A DNA stretch of 64,000 nt from Pseudomonadota bacterium (GCA_016183985.1 JACPDN010000011.1:186001-250000), one strand, 5' to 3'; numbered from the stretch's first letter, positions 1 through 7,584 are shown. The notes: generated by a model not told the origin, from the sequence alone. Numbers and translations are program-made.

Positions 1-113
1 CTCTCCCTCCCGGCCTCGTCACCCATGCGCATGAGCGGTGAGAGGACGTATTCGATGAGCTTTCTGGTTCCCGTCTTGATCTCGACCGCGGCGACCATGC
101 CGGGGGTGAGTCG
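1..113 (-). pseudogene. C-terminal fragment of an HlyD-family membrane fusion protein, cut by window edge
   Basis: Read on the minus strand the segment gives RLTPGMVAAVEIKTG followed by TRKLIEYVLSPLMRM and an acidic/basic tail. This is the typical end of type I secretion periplasmic adaptors (HlyD/PrtE type), which finish with the GM..EI.TG..R.I.Y.LSP pattern. The reading frame runs out of the window on the left, so the true stop is not seen. Upstream (to the right) the frame enters a REP sequence and then a transposase remnant instead of the rest of HlyD. A matching HlyD N-terminus lies at 1641-1748 on the same strand, so the two pieces may be ends of one disrupted gene. Confidence 0.6.
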
Positions 114-122
114 GAAATCGGC

Positions 123-148
123 GGAAATCGGGGTCAGAGTGAGATTTT
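123..148. repeat. REP-like half-hairpin
   Basis: The core is GGGGTCAGAGTGAGATT. The same core recurs in inverted orientation as a degenerate copy at 353-373 and inside the longer repeats at 559-642, 1493-1576 and 1621-1646. The pair at 123-148 and 353-373 brackets the transposase remnant at 147-303, the usual arrangement of REP sequences around a RAYT gene. Confidence 0.6.
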
Positions 149-303
149 CCATCGCGCGCGTCGTTTGCCGTCGCCGCCTCGCCCAGCCAACGGAGATCGG
201 GCCGATAATCTCCATCTTCGAAGAGCCGCCCCCGATTGCTGCCGCGCTGGACTAGGTGCAGCGGCACATCCTTCGGAAAATAGCGCCCCAATCTCGCTAT
301 CAT
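147..303 (-). pseudogene. REP-associated tyrosine transposase (RAYT, IS200-like) remnant, N-terminal part only
   Basis: From the ATG at 303 the translation reads MIARLGRYFPKDVPLHLVQR, then GSNRGRLFEDGDY and a WLGEAA block. This is the conserved start of Y1-type RAYT transposases (usually MARLxR..PG.PHH..QRGNNR...F...DY). The homology stops after about 50 residues where the frame runs into a REP sequence. The HUH motif region and the catalytic tyrosine are therefore missing and the gene cannot be active. It is flanked by inverted REP cores, as expected for this family. Confidence 0.6.
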
Positions 304-352
304 CAGCCCCCAAACGGCTCCGCGCCGTTCATCAGGCCGCGCTCCTTCAGCC

Positions 353-373
353 AATCTCACTCTGCTCCCCATT
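353..373. repeat. Degenerate REP core, inverted relative to 123-148
   Basis: AATCTCACTCTGCTCCCCATT differs at a few positions from the inverted REP core found at 625-642 and 1559-1576. It sits just upstream of the RAYT remnant start at 303, giving that remnant one REP on each side. Confidence 0.45.
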
Positions 374-456
374 AGACCACCACACGAAGAAAGCAACGCG
401 TGGATCCTCCGCCTTCGCGGGGGATGACGACCGCGTGAGTGGTGACCGGTTCTACC

Positions 457-554
457 TCACCCGCACTTGCTGTAGCCGCAGGAGGTGCACATGTCGCAGC
501 CTTCCTGGCGGATGAGCGAGGGGGAGTTGCATTTGGGGCAATGGGCCAGCTTGG
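457..554 (-). pseudogene. Duplicated 3' end of nrdJ (zinc-ribbon tail)
   Basis: About 98 bp are nearly identical to the 3' end of nrdJ at 1959-2056 and lie in the same orientation. The translation is LAHCPKCNSPSLIRQEGCD followed by MCTSCGYSKCG and a stop, against LAHCPKCNTPSIIRQEGCD in the intact gene, so only a few conservative changes separate them. The copy has no upstream nrdJ sequence: homology ends at about 555, four bases before a REP repeat. It encodes only the C-terminal cysteine-rich tail and is a fragment left by a duplication or recombination, not a gene. Confidence 0.85.
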
Positions 555-558
555 AGGA

Positions 559-642
559 GAAATCGGGGTCAGAGTGCGATTCATGCATCAAAACCGCCTC
601 GTCCTCTACCCGATTCGTCCGAATAATCTCACTCTGACCCCG
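559..642. repeat. 84-bp REP doublet, copy 1
   Basis: An inward-facing pair of REP cores (561-580 and the reverse at 625-642) is separated by about 45 bp. The whole unit, including the spacer with ATGCATCAAAACCGCCTCGT, recurs almost without change at 1493-1576. The right side continues into two short tandem units containing CTGACCCCGCTTCTCTTTCG (to about 675). The layout resembles a REPIN, a non-autonomous unit mobilised by RAYT transposases. Confidence 0.7.
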
Positions 643-729
643 CTTCTCTTTCGCTGACCCCGCTTCTCTTTCGCTTTTTGAAGATAATACGACCGACATT
701 TCTGAGCCTCGAATACCAGTATCCGTGCT

Positions 730-1356
730 CTAGCTTTCCTCAGATCGCAACGTTAGCAGGCCGAAAAGCCCGTACGTTATCGCAACGTTCTGTAGCGCTA
801 AGATGATCGTGAAATAGCAACCGGCTCGGAACATCAAAAGTGGCGCGCTAATTGGCATGTCGTCAAAAAAACGATACTGCAGCAGATTCTCGGTAGTGCC
901 AACGAACGCCAGATCAATTATTGCCGCCAACACAAAAGCTGAGCTGAATAACCAGACACCCCAAACTCGAGCCAGAAACGACGACATATCCTCACCGTAT
1001 TTGTACCGAATCCAACTCACTATGAACTTCCGGTAAAGAATGATGTTCAGACACTGAATAAGGGCCTGCGTCAGCATTGAGGCCAGACAGACGAATAGCA
1101 CCATCCCATACAGCGCATGGTTATCGAGCTTGATACTTTGACTGGCCTGCCCGATAGAGACGGGCAGATCAGTAACAAGCCTCGTAAGTGGTAAGACGCG
1201 CTCTGCGAAGCTACTCAAAGCACGACCGTTCAGCATGTACAGCAAAAGAAAAAAGAGCATCGCGAATGCTGGTGCTACAATGAATGTAATAGCCAGCCCG
1301 GTTCTTACCGGGGCAAATTGCATCATTGACAATGGTGTCTTGCCGAGGTTTTCCAT
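730..1356 (-). CDS. Hypothetical four-helix membrane protein in lower-GC island
   Basis: The 208-residue protein has four long hydrophobic stretches, at about residues 18-44, 80-108, 127-150 and 165-198, and no motif I recognise. The ATG at 1356 follows a GTG one codon earlier, and no clear ribosome binding site is visible. Base composition is visibly lower in GC than the surrounding genes, and the gene lies between two nearly identical REP doublets and between two copies of the nrdJ tail. This context suggests it was acquired or moved together with the repeats. Function is unknown; the lack of any soluble domain of size makes an enzyme less likely. Confidence 0.6.
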   Translation of the reverse strand: MENLGKTPLSMMQFAPVRTGLAITFIVAPAFAMLFFLLLYMLNGRALSSFAERVLPLTRLVTDLPVSIGQASQSIKLDNHALYGMVLFVCLASMLTQALIQCLNIILYRKFIVSWIRYKYGEDMSSFLARVWGVWLFSSAFVLAAIIDLAFVGTTENLLQYRFFDDMPISAPLLMFRAGCYFTIILALQNVAITYGLFGLLTLRSEES

Positions 1357-1492
1357 CACAGCAGATCACGGCCCCTCAGCTGAATCGCTGGGACGCCGAC
1401 TGAACCTAGGGTCGATGACAATTTTTCGGTTTTAAAAATGGTCATTATTTTTAGCGTTCTCTGAATTATTGAAAGGAAATCGGGGTCATAAG

Positions 1493-1576
1493 GAAATCGG
1501 GGTCAGAGTGCGATTCATGCATCAAAACCGCCTCGTCCTCTACCCGATTCGTCCGAATAATCTCACTCTGACCCCG
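1493..1576. repeat. 84-bp REP doublet, copy 2
   Basis: Direct copy of the unit at 559-642, with the same inward-facing REP cores and the same internal spacer. It is preceded by a partial core (about 1476-1488) that ends abruptly, suggesting a nested or repeated insertion. Confidence 0.7.
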
Positions 1577-1646
1577 ATTCTTCTACCCCGATTCTTCTCG
1601 CTGACCCCGATTCTTCTTCAATCTCACTCTGACCCCGATTCTTCTT
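1577..1646. repeat. Short tandem REP-core fragments
   Basis: Repeats of the string CCCCGATTCTTCT follow one another, with a further complete core AATCTCACTCTGACCCCGAT at 1620-1639. They directly abut the broken end of the HlyD N-terminal fragment and mark the junction where that gene was interrupted. Confidence 0.6.
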
Positions 1647-1748
1647 CACGGCAACGAAGGCGAAGATGGCCAGAGCGATGCCACGACCCAGCGGCGACGG
1701 TGGCGTTTCCAGCACCTCGACCGCGGCGGGGAGGAACTCCCAGGGCAT
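1641..1748 (-). pseudogene. N-terminal fragment of an HlyD-family membrane fusion protein
   Basis: From the ATG at 1748 the translation gives MPWEFLPAAVEVLETPPSPL then GRGIALAIFAFVAVKK. This is the cytoplasmic start and the beginning of the membrane anchor of type I secretion adaptors (family pattern EFLPAALEI.ETPPSP.GR). After about 36 residues the frame enters REP sequence. The expected middle of the protein, roughly 350 residues of coiled coil and beta-barrel, is absent. A C-terminal piece of the same family is found at 1-113 on the same strand. A non-functional remnant. Confidence 0.65.
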
Positions 1749-1958
1749 CGCTCCAATGATCTGAAGTCCCCAAATCCAATACTATGGCCGGGACAACTTA
1801 TCAGAGATAATTGTGAATCATCAACATCTGATCGGAACGCATGATTCGGCTGGCCAGTTCACGGCATCGATGATGCGCGACACAGCGCGATTCACACATG
1901 TCTTCATTGGCGGCGTGCCCGCCTTGAACATGGCGGCAGGGAACGCAGCCCCTTCCCC

Positions 1959-4337
1959 TCACCCGCACTTGCTGTAGCCGCAGGAGGTGCACATGTCGCA
2001 GCCTTCCTGGCGAATGATCGAGGGGGTGTTGCATTTGGGGCAGTGCGCGAGGCGGCGGCCGCCGGCATCGCCATTCCCCTGCCCATCGGCCAGATTGGCG
2101 ACCTTGCGGGCGACCATGCGCTCGAGTTCGGCCCGCTCTTCGCGGGGGTCCGGCATGAAGCCGATGGCGATGAGGTGCCGCTCGATCACCTCGCCGATGG
2201 CGGCGAGCAGCGAGGGCACATAACGGCCATTGACCCAGGAGCCGCCGCGCGGGTCGAACACGGCCTTCAATTCCTCGACCACGAAGGAGATATCGCCGCC
2301 GCGCCGGAACACGGCCGAGATCATGCGCGTCAAGCCAACCGTCCAGGCGTAATGCTCCATGTTCTTCGAGTTGATGAAGACCTCGAAGGGGCGCCGCCGC
2401 CCGTCCTGGATGACGTCGTTGATGGTGATGTAGATGGCATGGTCGCTTTCCGGCCAGCGCACCTTATAGGTGGCGCCGGGCAGCGCTTCCGGCCGGTCGA
2501 GCGGCTGGGTCATGTAGACGACGCCGCCCGCTTCATAGACATCCTGGGGCTTCGGGGCATCGAGGCGCACGGCCTCGGATTGCGGCGTCACCCGCTGGGT
2601 CACCAGCGGCAGTTCCGCCTGGGGCTTGGGCGCCTCCTTCTTCACCTCGAGGACCGAGCCGGTCACGTCATTGGGCCGGTAGGTGGTGCAGCCTTTGCAA
2701 CCCATCTCGTAAGCCTCGAGATAGACGCTCTTGAACTCCTCGAACGACAAATCGACCGGGCAGTTGATGGTCTTGGAGATCGAGCTGTCGATATGCTTCT
2801 GCACCGTCGCCTGCATCACGACATGGTCGTGAGGGTTCAAGGACTGGGCATCGACGAAATAATCCGGCAGCGCCGCGTCCTCGCCTTTCAGGCGGCGGAA
2901 CAGTCGATACGCATAATCCGTCACCTCTTCAGCCTGGCGGGTGCCGTCCGGCATCAGGACATGGCGGGTGTATTTGAAGCTGAAGACCGGCTCCAACCCC
3001 GATGAGACATTGTCGGCAAAGAGCGAGATCGTGCCCGTGGGGGCGATGGAGGTGAGGAGCGCATTGCGGATGCCGTGCTGGGCGATCGCATCCTGGACAT
3101 CCTGGTCCAGGGTCTTCACCGTCTCGGAGGCGAGGAACTGTTGCCTGTCGAACAGCGGGAAGGCCCCCTTCTCGGCCGCGAGCTCGGTCGAGGCGAGATA
3201 GGCCGACCGGGCGATGGCCTTGAGCCACTCGTCCGTCAGCTTGATTGCCTTCGGTCCGCCATAGCGCGCCTCGCACATGATGAGCGCGTCGGCGAGGCCG
3301 GTGACACCGAGGCCGATCCGGCGCTTGGCCTTGGCTTCGGCCTTCTGCGCCTCGAGCGGGAAATTCGAGACGTCGATGGTGTTGTCCATCATCCGCACCG
3401 ACATCCTGACCAATCGGTCAAGTGCCGCGAGGTCAAGGGTCGCCTCGGCCGAGAACGGGTTTTGGATCAGGGTGGTGAGATTGATCGACCCCAGGAGGCA
3501 CGCGCCATAAGGCGGCAAGGGCTGCTCGCCGCAGGGATTGGTCGCACTGATCGTTTCGCAATAGTGCAGATTGTTCTTCTGATTGATGCGGTCGATGAAG
3601 ATGACGCCGGGTTCGGCATAGGCATAGGTCGCCCGCATGATCCGGTCCCACAGCTCGCGCGCCTGAACGACGCGGTAGGTGGTGCCGCCGAATTTCAGTT
3701 CCCACGGCTCATCGGCCTTCACCGCCGCCATGAAGGCATCCGAGACGAGGACCGAGAGGTTGAACATGCGCAAGCGGCCGGCAGTCTGCTTGGCGTCGAT
3801 AAAAGCTTCAATATCAGGATGATCGCAGCGCAAGGTCGCCATCATGGCGCCGCGCCGGTGGCCGGCCGACATGATGGTCCGGCACATCGCGTCCCAGACA
3901 TCCATGAAGGTGAGCGGGCCGGAGGCATCCGCCCCCACCCCCTTTACCGGGGCCCCCTTGGGCCGCAGGGTCGAGAAGTCATACCCGATGCCGCCGCCCT
4001 GCTGCATGGTCAGCGCCGCTTCACGCAAATGTGCGAAGATGCCGCCCATATCGTCCGGGATCGTCCCCATGACGAAGCAGTTGAAGAGGGTCACGGTGCG
4101 CTTGGCCCCCGCCCCGGCCAGAATGCGGCCAGCCGGCAGGAACTTGAAATCGGCCAGGGCTTCAGCGAATTCGCCCGCCCATTTGGCGCGGCTCTCCGGC
4201 GCCTCGGCCTCGGCCAAGGCTTCCGCCACGCGGCGCCAGCTGTCCTCGATGGTCTTATCCACAGGCACGCCATCCAGCGATTTCAGCCGGTATTTCATGT
4301 CCCAGATCTGCTGGGAAATCGCGGCTACCTGCGCCAT
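1959..4337 (-). CDS. nrdJ: Adenosylcobalamin-dependent (class II) ribonucleotide reductase
   Basis: Reduces ribonucleotides to deoxyribonucleotides with a B12-generated thiyl radical; cytoplasmic and oxygen-independent. The protein has the NrdJ/TIGR02504-type layout: N-terminal ATP-cone-like region, FNCFVMG with the first active-site cysteine near residue 84, the NPCGEQPLPPYGACLLGSIN radical-site block near 267, the PTGTISL loop near 435, and a C-terminal cysteine tail (CPKC...CDMCTSCGYSKCG) that re-reduces the active site. Length 792 residues fits the shorter B12-dependent group. The ATG at 4337 is chosen because AAGGAA lies 9 bp upstream; an in-frame start at 4403 would add 22 unconserved residues. 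It needs B12, for which cob genes are present at 55680-62441. A DnaA-box pair lies upstream, and the last 98 bp are duplicated at 457-554. Confidence 0.95.
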   Translation of the reverse strand: MAQVAAISQQIWDMKYRLKSLDGVPVDKTIEDSWRRVAEALAEAEAPESRAKWAGEFAEALADFKFLPAGRILAGAGAKRTVTLFNCFVMGTIPDDMGGIFAHLREAALTMQQGGGIGYDFSTLRPKGAPVKGVGADASGPLTFMDVWDAMCRTIMSAGHRRGAMMATLRCDHPDIEAFIDAKQTAGRLRMFNLSVLVSDAFMAAVKADEPWELKFGGTTYRVVQARELWDRIMRATYAYAEPGVIFIDRINQKNNLHYCETISATNPCGEQPLPPYGACLLGSINLTTLIQNPFSAEATLDLAALDRLVRMSVRMMDNTIDVSNFPLEAQKAEAKAKRRIGLGVTGLADALIMCEARYGGPKAIKLTDEWLKAIARSAYLASTELAAEKGAFPLFDRQQFLASETVKTLDQDVQDAIAQHGIRNALLTSIAPTGTISLFADNVSSGLEPVFSFKYTRHVLMPDGTRQAEEVTDYAYRLFRRLKGEDAALPDYFVDAQSLNPHDHVVMQATVQKHIDSSISKTINCPVDLSFEEFKSVYLEAYEMGCKGCTTYRPNDVTGSVLEVKKEAPKPQAELPLVTQRVTPQSEAVRLDAPKPQDVYEAGGVVYMTQPLDRPEALPGATYKVRWPESDHAIYITINDVIQDGRRRPFEVFINSKNMEHYAWTVGLTRMISAVFRRGGDISFVVEELKAVFDPRGGSWVNGRYVPSLLAAIGEVIERHLIAIGFMPDPREERAELERMVARKVANLADGQGNGDAGGRRLAHCPKCNTPSIIRQEGCDMCTSCGYSKCG

Positions 4338-4527
4338 GTCGATCGTTCCTTCGTGGTCAAAAATCAGTCTGCCAGTTAACCACTTATGGGGCCGGATCGT
4401 CAATCTTTGTTCCGGCTTTATTCTCCACAGTCATCACTTTAAGTATGCCGAATTTATTACACATAATCAGATATATAGGTCACTGATATTTATGCAGAAC
4501 GGCAACTGATCCACATTGCGCAGGCCC

Positions 4528-4547
4528 TGTGGATAACCTTATCCACA
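4528..4547. promoter_or_regulatory. Inverted pair of perfect DnaA boxes upstream of nrdJ
   Basis: TGTGGATAA and TTATCCACA are arranged head to head with a 2-bp spacer; both match the DnaA consensus TTATNCACA exactly. A third near-match, TGATCCACA, lies at 4507-4515. The boxes lie in the 5' region of nrdJ, about 190 bp from its start, in an AT-rich stretch. DnaA control of ribonucleotide reductase is established for E. coli nrdAB; its extension to this gene is inference. No origin-type gene neighbours are present, so an oriC reading is not supported. Confidence 0.55.
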
Positions 4548-4563
4548 TTACCCCCGCTTTCCC

Positions 4564-5409
4564 CTATTTGGGCACCGCATTCAGCCGATCCAAGAAATCG
4601 AGAACGGTCTCCGGCATGCCGTGCTGCATGAGATCGTTATGCCCTGCTTCCTTGGGGAAAAAGCCCTGCTTCGGCTCCTTCGCCGCCGCCAGAACCATAT
4701 GCCCGAAATAGGCTGGTGTCGTGCGGTCGAGATCGCCATGGATCACCAGCAGCGGCTTGTTGATGTCGCCGATCTTGGAGAGCGTGTCGAACTTGTCCCG
4801 GACCAGGAAATCGAAGGCGAGGTAGCGATAGCGCTGCTGGGCCGAGCGCAGGATGGAGGCGAAGGGCGCCTCGAGGATCAGCGCCCGCGCCGGCCGCTCG
4901 ACGGCCATTTGGGTCGCCACAGCTGATCCCAAAGACTCACCAAAGAGGATGATCTGCTCCGGCTTAACACCTTGGTTTTGTAGAAAATCGAGACCGGTCC
5001 TGGCATCGATATAGAGGCCACTTTCGGTCGGCTGCCCAGGATTGCCACCATAGCCGCGATAGCCGACCAGCAGGATGCCGTATCCCTCCGCCGCATAGGG
5101 GATAATGCGGCTGACACGGTCCCCGTGATGGCCGGCATTGCCATGGAAATAGGCGATCGTCTGTCCGTCGTCACGCAGGGGCGGCAGGTACCAGGACACG
5201 ATCTCGAGCCCGTCCGGCGTCCTGCTCTTGATCGGGTTGAGCCCGTTCGGGGCCGGGTAATCGGCGAGGGCAGCCAGGACCGGGTTGGGGTTGAAGACGA
5301 TTCGGCGCTGCTTCGCATACAGCATCAGCATGGCGGCCAGATAGGCAATGGCCGCGAAAGTCACGACACCCCAAAGCATCCTCAAAACCCCCGCGAGCCA
5401 GATCGGCAA
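4564..5409 (-). CDS. Membrane-anchored alpha/beta hydrolase (ABHD13/bem46-like)
   Basis: The 281-residue protein has an N-terminal transmembrane anchor (about residues 9-31), then an alpha/beta hydrolase fold. Visible elements are HGNAGHHGD as oxyanion region, nucleophile elbow GESLGS near residue 153, catalytic aspartate in HGDLDRTTP near 230 and histidine in EAGHND near 257. This triad and the YRGYGGNPG segment are typical of the bem46/ABHD13-type serine hydrolases, whose substrates are mostly unknown. It probably faces the periplasm or the inner-membrane surface. It lies upstream of nrdJ on the same strand, separated from it by the DnaA-box region, so an operon with nrdJ is unlikely. Confidence 0.8.
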   Translation of the reverse strand: MPIWLAGVLRMLWGVVTFAAIAYLAAMLMLYAKQRRIVFNPNPVLAALADYPAPNGLNPIKSRTPDGLEIVSWYLPPLRDDGQTIAYFHGNAGHHGDRVSRIIPYAAEGYGILLVGYRGYGGNPGQPTESGLYIDARTGLDFLQNQGVKPEQIILFGESLGSAVATQMAVERPARALILEAPFASILRSAQQRYRYLAFDFLVRDKFDTLSKIGDINKPLLVIHGDLDRTTPAYFGHMVLAAAKEPKQGFFPKEAGHNDLMQHGMPETVLDFLDRLNAVPK

Positions 5410-5475
5410 TGTGAATAATCTTTCGCAGCGTTACGCAGCAACGAACTGGAATTCAAGCAAAGTTACGGTGACGCC

Positions 5476-5856
5476 TCAAGGCAGCCGACGCAGGCGGAAA
5501 TAGGTAGTGAACCGTTCGACCGCATCCCGCCCCTCGGTCCGGCACCAGGCCTTGGTCCCCGACAGGCCATGATCCTGGAATTCGTATTCGACCAGCTTTG
5601 CCGCATCGATCCGCGTCCGCCGGTCGCCTTCCATCCCGACACGGAGCCGAGCCAGCTGGTCGGCGCGCAGTAGAGCGAAGCCGTTATGGGTCGCCAGATC
5701 GACCAGCCCGCAATACTCCACGACCCCGTAATCATAATAGGTCCGCATCAACTCCGGGTACGGTCCAGGCGGCATTTCGGTCTGGGCGCGGAGCGCGCCC
5801 GGCACGAGCTGCATGACAATGGCGGCTGGTATGAAAACCCTCCTGGCGATCGACAC
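5476..5856 (-). CDS. Secreted hypothetical protein
   Basis: The GTG start at 5856 is preferred because GGAGGGGG lies just upstream; it gives a standard signal peptide (SIARRVFIPAAIVMQLVPGA, cleavage after LRA). The mature part is about 100 residues, with two cysteines in VVEYCGLVDLATHNG and AWCRTEG that could pair. Periplasmic or exported. No domain is recognised. It is divergent from the desaturase gene that begins at 5924, with a 67-bp gap that must hold both promoters. Confidence 0.6.
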   Translation of the reverse strand: MSIARRVFIPAAIVMQLVPGALRAQTEMPPGPYPELMRTYYDYGVVEYCGLVDLATHNGFALLRADQLARLRVGMEGDRRTRIDAAKLVEYEFQDHGLSGTKAWCRTEGRDAVERFTTYFRLRRLP

Positions 5857-5923
5857 GCCCCCTCCCTCTCCTTGCGGCAGATTGAACATTGCCAGCCCGA
5901 TTGCCTTGCGTCATCAAAGGGTC

Positions 5924-6889
5924 ATGACAGATTTGCCCACCAGACCCCCGATCGGCGCGACCGAGGCGGCCCGCTTTCAGCGCCTCAACCGACAGCTCTT
6001 TGCCTTTTATGCCGGCTCGAGCCTGGCCGCCTTTTTCATCCTGCCCTTCGCTGTCCGTCTCGGGGGGCCAATATGGCTGTGGGCTCTCCTGCCCCTCACC
6101 CTCATCGCCAATGGTTACTGGGCGACCTTGCATGAGGCGATCCATGGCCAGCTCGTCCTCGGGGCCGAAGCCAATCGCCGCGCTGGACGGATCCTTGCCA
6201 TTCTTTGGGGCTCCTCATTCCGGCTGCTACGGTTTGGCCATCTGATGCATCATCGCTTCAACCGGCATAAACTTGACCGGCCGGACAGCTATGATCCTGC
6301 CACCACCGGGGCCGGAATAGCGCATTTGCGTTTCTTCGCCGAGGCCTTGGGTGGGCTCTACATCATCGAAGTACTGACGCCGCTCGTCTATCTGCTGCCC
6401 AAGGCGCTGGTCAGGCGGATCGTTCGCGACCTCTATAGCGGCGACGAGACACCGATGCCGCGGTTACGTGCCCTTGCCGAACAAGCCTTGGCGGGGCCAA
6501 AGGGTATCGGCGAAATCCGCCAGGATGCCTTGCTCGCTGCCTTGCTGGTGGCCGTGGCCCTCATCGCCTGGGGCGCATATTGGCCGACCTTCGTCGCCTT
6601 CCTCCTGGGACGGGGGCTGCTGGTGTCGTTCCTGGACAATGTCTATCACTTCCGCACGCCGCTCGATCAGGTCGATTACGCCTATAACCTTTCGCTGCCC
6701 CGCCCTATTCAGCTGCTGTTCCTCAACATGAACATGCACCGCGTCCACCACCGCAGGATGCATCTGCCCTGGTGGCAGCTGCCGCGGCAATTCACGTCGG
6801 AGCGTGAGTATTTCGATGGATCGCTGCTGCGAGGGGCCTTGCGGCAGCTTAAAGGACCGGCATCCGTGGCCGCACGGCCACAGATGTGA
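5924..6889 (+). CDS. Fatty acid desaturase family membrane protein
   Basis: The protein has about 320 residues with the three histidine boxes of the non-haem di-iron desaturase/hydroxylase superfamily: HEAIHG near residue 70, HLMHHRFNRH near 106-115 and HRVHHRR near 272. Hydrophobic helices surround them, including LAAFFILPFAV and LWALLPLTLIA at the N-terminus. It probably desaturates or hydroxylates a membrane lipid or related hydrophobic substrate. The start ATGACAGATTTG at 5924 follows AAAGGG closely; an upstream in-frame ATG at 5813 would run through the opposite gene and adds no conserved sequence. Confidence 0.75.
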   Translation: MTDLPTRPPIGATEAARFQRLNRQLFAFYAGSSLAAFFILPFAVRLGGPIWLWALLPLTLIANGYWATLHEAIHGQLVLGAEANRRAGRILAILWGSSFRLLRFGHLMHHRFNRHKLDRPDSYDPATTGAGIAHLRFFAEALGGLYIIEVLTPLVYLLPKALVRRIVRDLYSGDETPMPRLRALAEQALAGPKGIGEIRQDALLAALLVAVALIAWGAYWPTFVAFLLGRGLLVSFLDNVYHFRTPLDQVDYAYNLSLPRPIQLLFLNMNMHRVHHRRMHLPWWQLPRQFTSEREYFDGSLLRGALRQLKGPASVAARPQM

Positions 6890-7068
6890 TTGGGGGGTGC
6901 AAGCTCTTAACACGCCGCAACAAGAAATGGCGGAAAGCGTATTACCAGTCTTGCATTTCCATTAAGTGCAGCCCATTCTCAAAGCGGCTTTTCGGCATGA
7001 CCCGCTCATCCTCGATTGGCGGTCATGGTGGAGTGCCTATCTCTAGTCCTGATTTTAAGAGCGCACTC

Positions 7069-7479
7069 ATGACTGACCAATACCAGTCCTCCGGCGGTAG
7101 CGAGCTTAGGGGGAAGATTAAGTGGTTCAATCCGGAGAAGGGCTTCGGTTTCGTTACGCCGGCTGATGGCTCTTCTGATGTGTTCCTGCATATCTCCGCG
7201 CTGAAAGATGCCGGTCTGCAGGATGCGCCCGAAGGTTCGACGATCACCTGCGAGGTGGGCCAGGGACGCAAGGGGATCCAGGTACTCCGCGTGATCAATC
7301 TGGATACGTCGACTGCGGCTCCGTCTCGCCCAGCGAACAGCGGCGGCCCACGCCGTCCGTTTGGTGGCGGCGGTGGCGGTGGTGGCCGGCGTGATTTCGG
7401 CGGCGACCGTGGCGGCTATGGTGGCGATCGCGGTGACCGCGGCGGCGGTTACGGCCGTGGCCGCCATCACGACGACTAA
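7069..7479 (+). CDS. Cold-shock domain protein with glycine/arginine-rich tail
   Basis: The 136-residue protein has an N-terminal cold-shock domain (about residues 10-78) with GKIKWFNPEKGFGFV (RNP1) and DVFLHISAL (RNP2), so it binds single-stranded nucleic acid and probably acts as an RNA chaperone. After residue 85 comes a low-complexity tail rich in Gly and Arg (runs of GGGGG, RRDFGGDRGGYGGDRGDRG) ending in HHDD, resembling an RGG box. The tail roughly doubles the size of a standard CspA. The 5' leader from the previous gene is about 180 bp, in line with the long leaders of cold-shock mRNAs. Two terminator hairpins follow. Confidence 0.9.
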   Translation: MTDQYQSSGGSELRGKIKWFNPEKGFGFVTPADGSSDVFLHISALKDAGLQDAPEGSTITCEVGQGRKGIQVLRVINLDTSTAAPSRPANSGGPRRPFGGGGGGGGRRDFGGDRGGYGGDRGDRGGGYGRGRHHDD

Positions 7480-7510
7480 GGTAGCCGTTTCCGGACCATG
7501 CGCTTAAGAG

Positions 7511-7579
7511 CGGCGACCTCAAGCGGGGTCGCCGTTAAAAGCACGCCCACGCCGCGCCTAGCGGGAGGTGGGCTTTTTT
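7511..7579 (+). terminator. Tandem rho-independent terminators after the cold-shock gene
   Basis: The first hairpin is CGGCGACC / GGTCGCCG (7511-7534). The second pairs GCCCAC with GTGGGC (7545-7573) and is followed by six T residues. They end the cold-shock transcript just before the convergent acyltransferase gene. Confidence 0.8.
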
Positions 7580-7584
7580 GTGTC

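Noticed and set aside
1577-1646. CRISPR array
   Set aside because: Repeats are short, irregular and directly adjacent without unique spacers of constant length; they are REP-core fragments.
2043-4379. Long plus-strand frames opposite nrdJ (434 and 320 codons)
   Set aside because: They are antisense shadows produced by high-GC codon bias; they have no start signals or recognisable domains, while the opposite strand encodes intact NrdJ.
4440-4500. NrdR box upstream of nrdJ
   Set aside because: The AT-rich stretch contains TATATAGG-like sequence but no pair of 16-bp NrdR boxes with the right spacing could be matched.
4404-4560. Chromosomal or plasmid replication origin at the DnaA boxes
   Set aside because: Only two perfect boxes and one near-match, no dnaA, parAB, gidA or rep gene nearby, and no iteron array. 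A promoter role for nrdJ is simpler.
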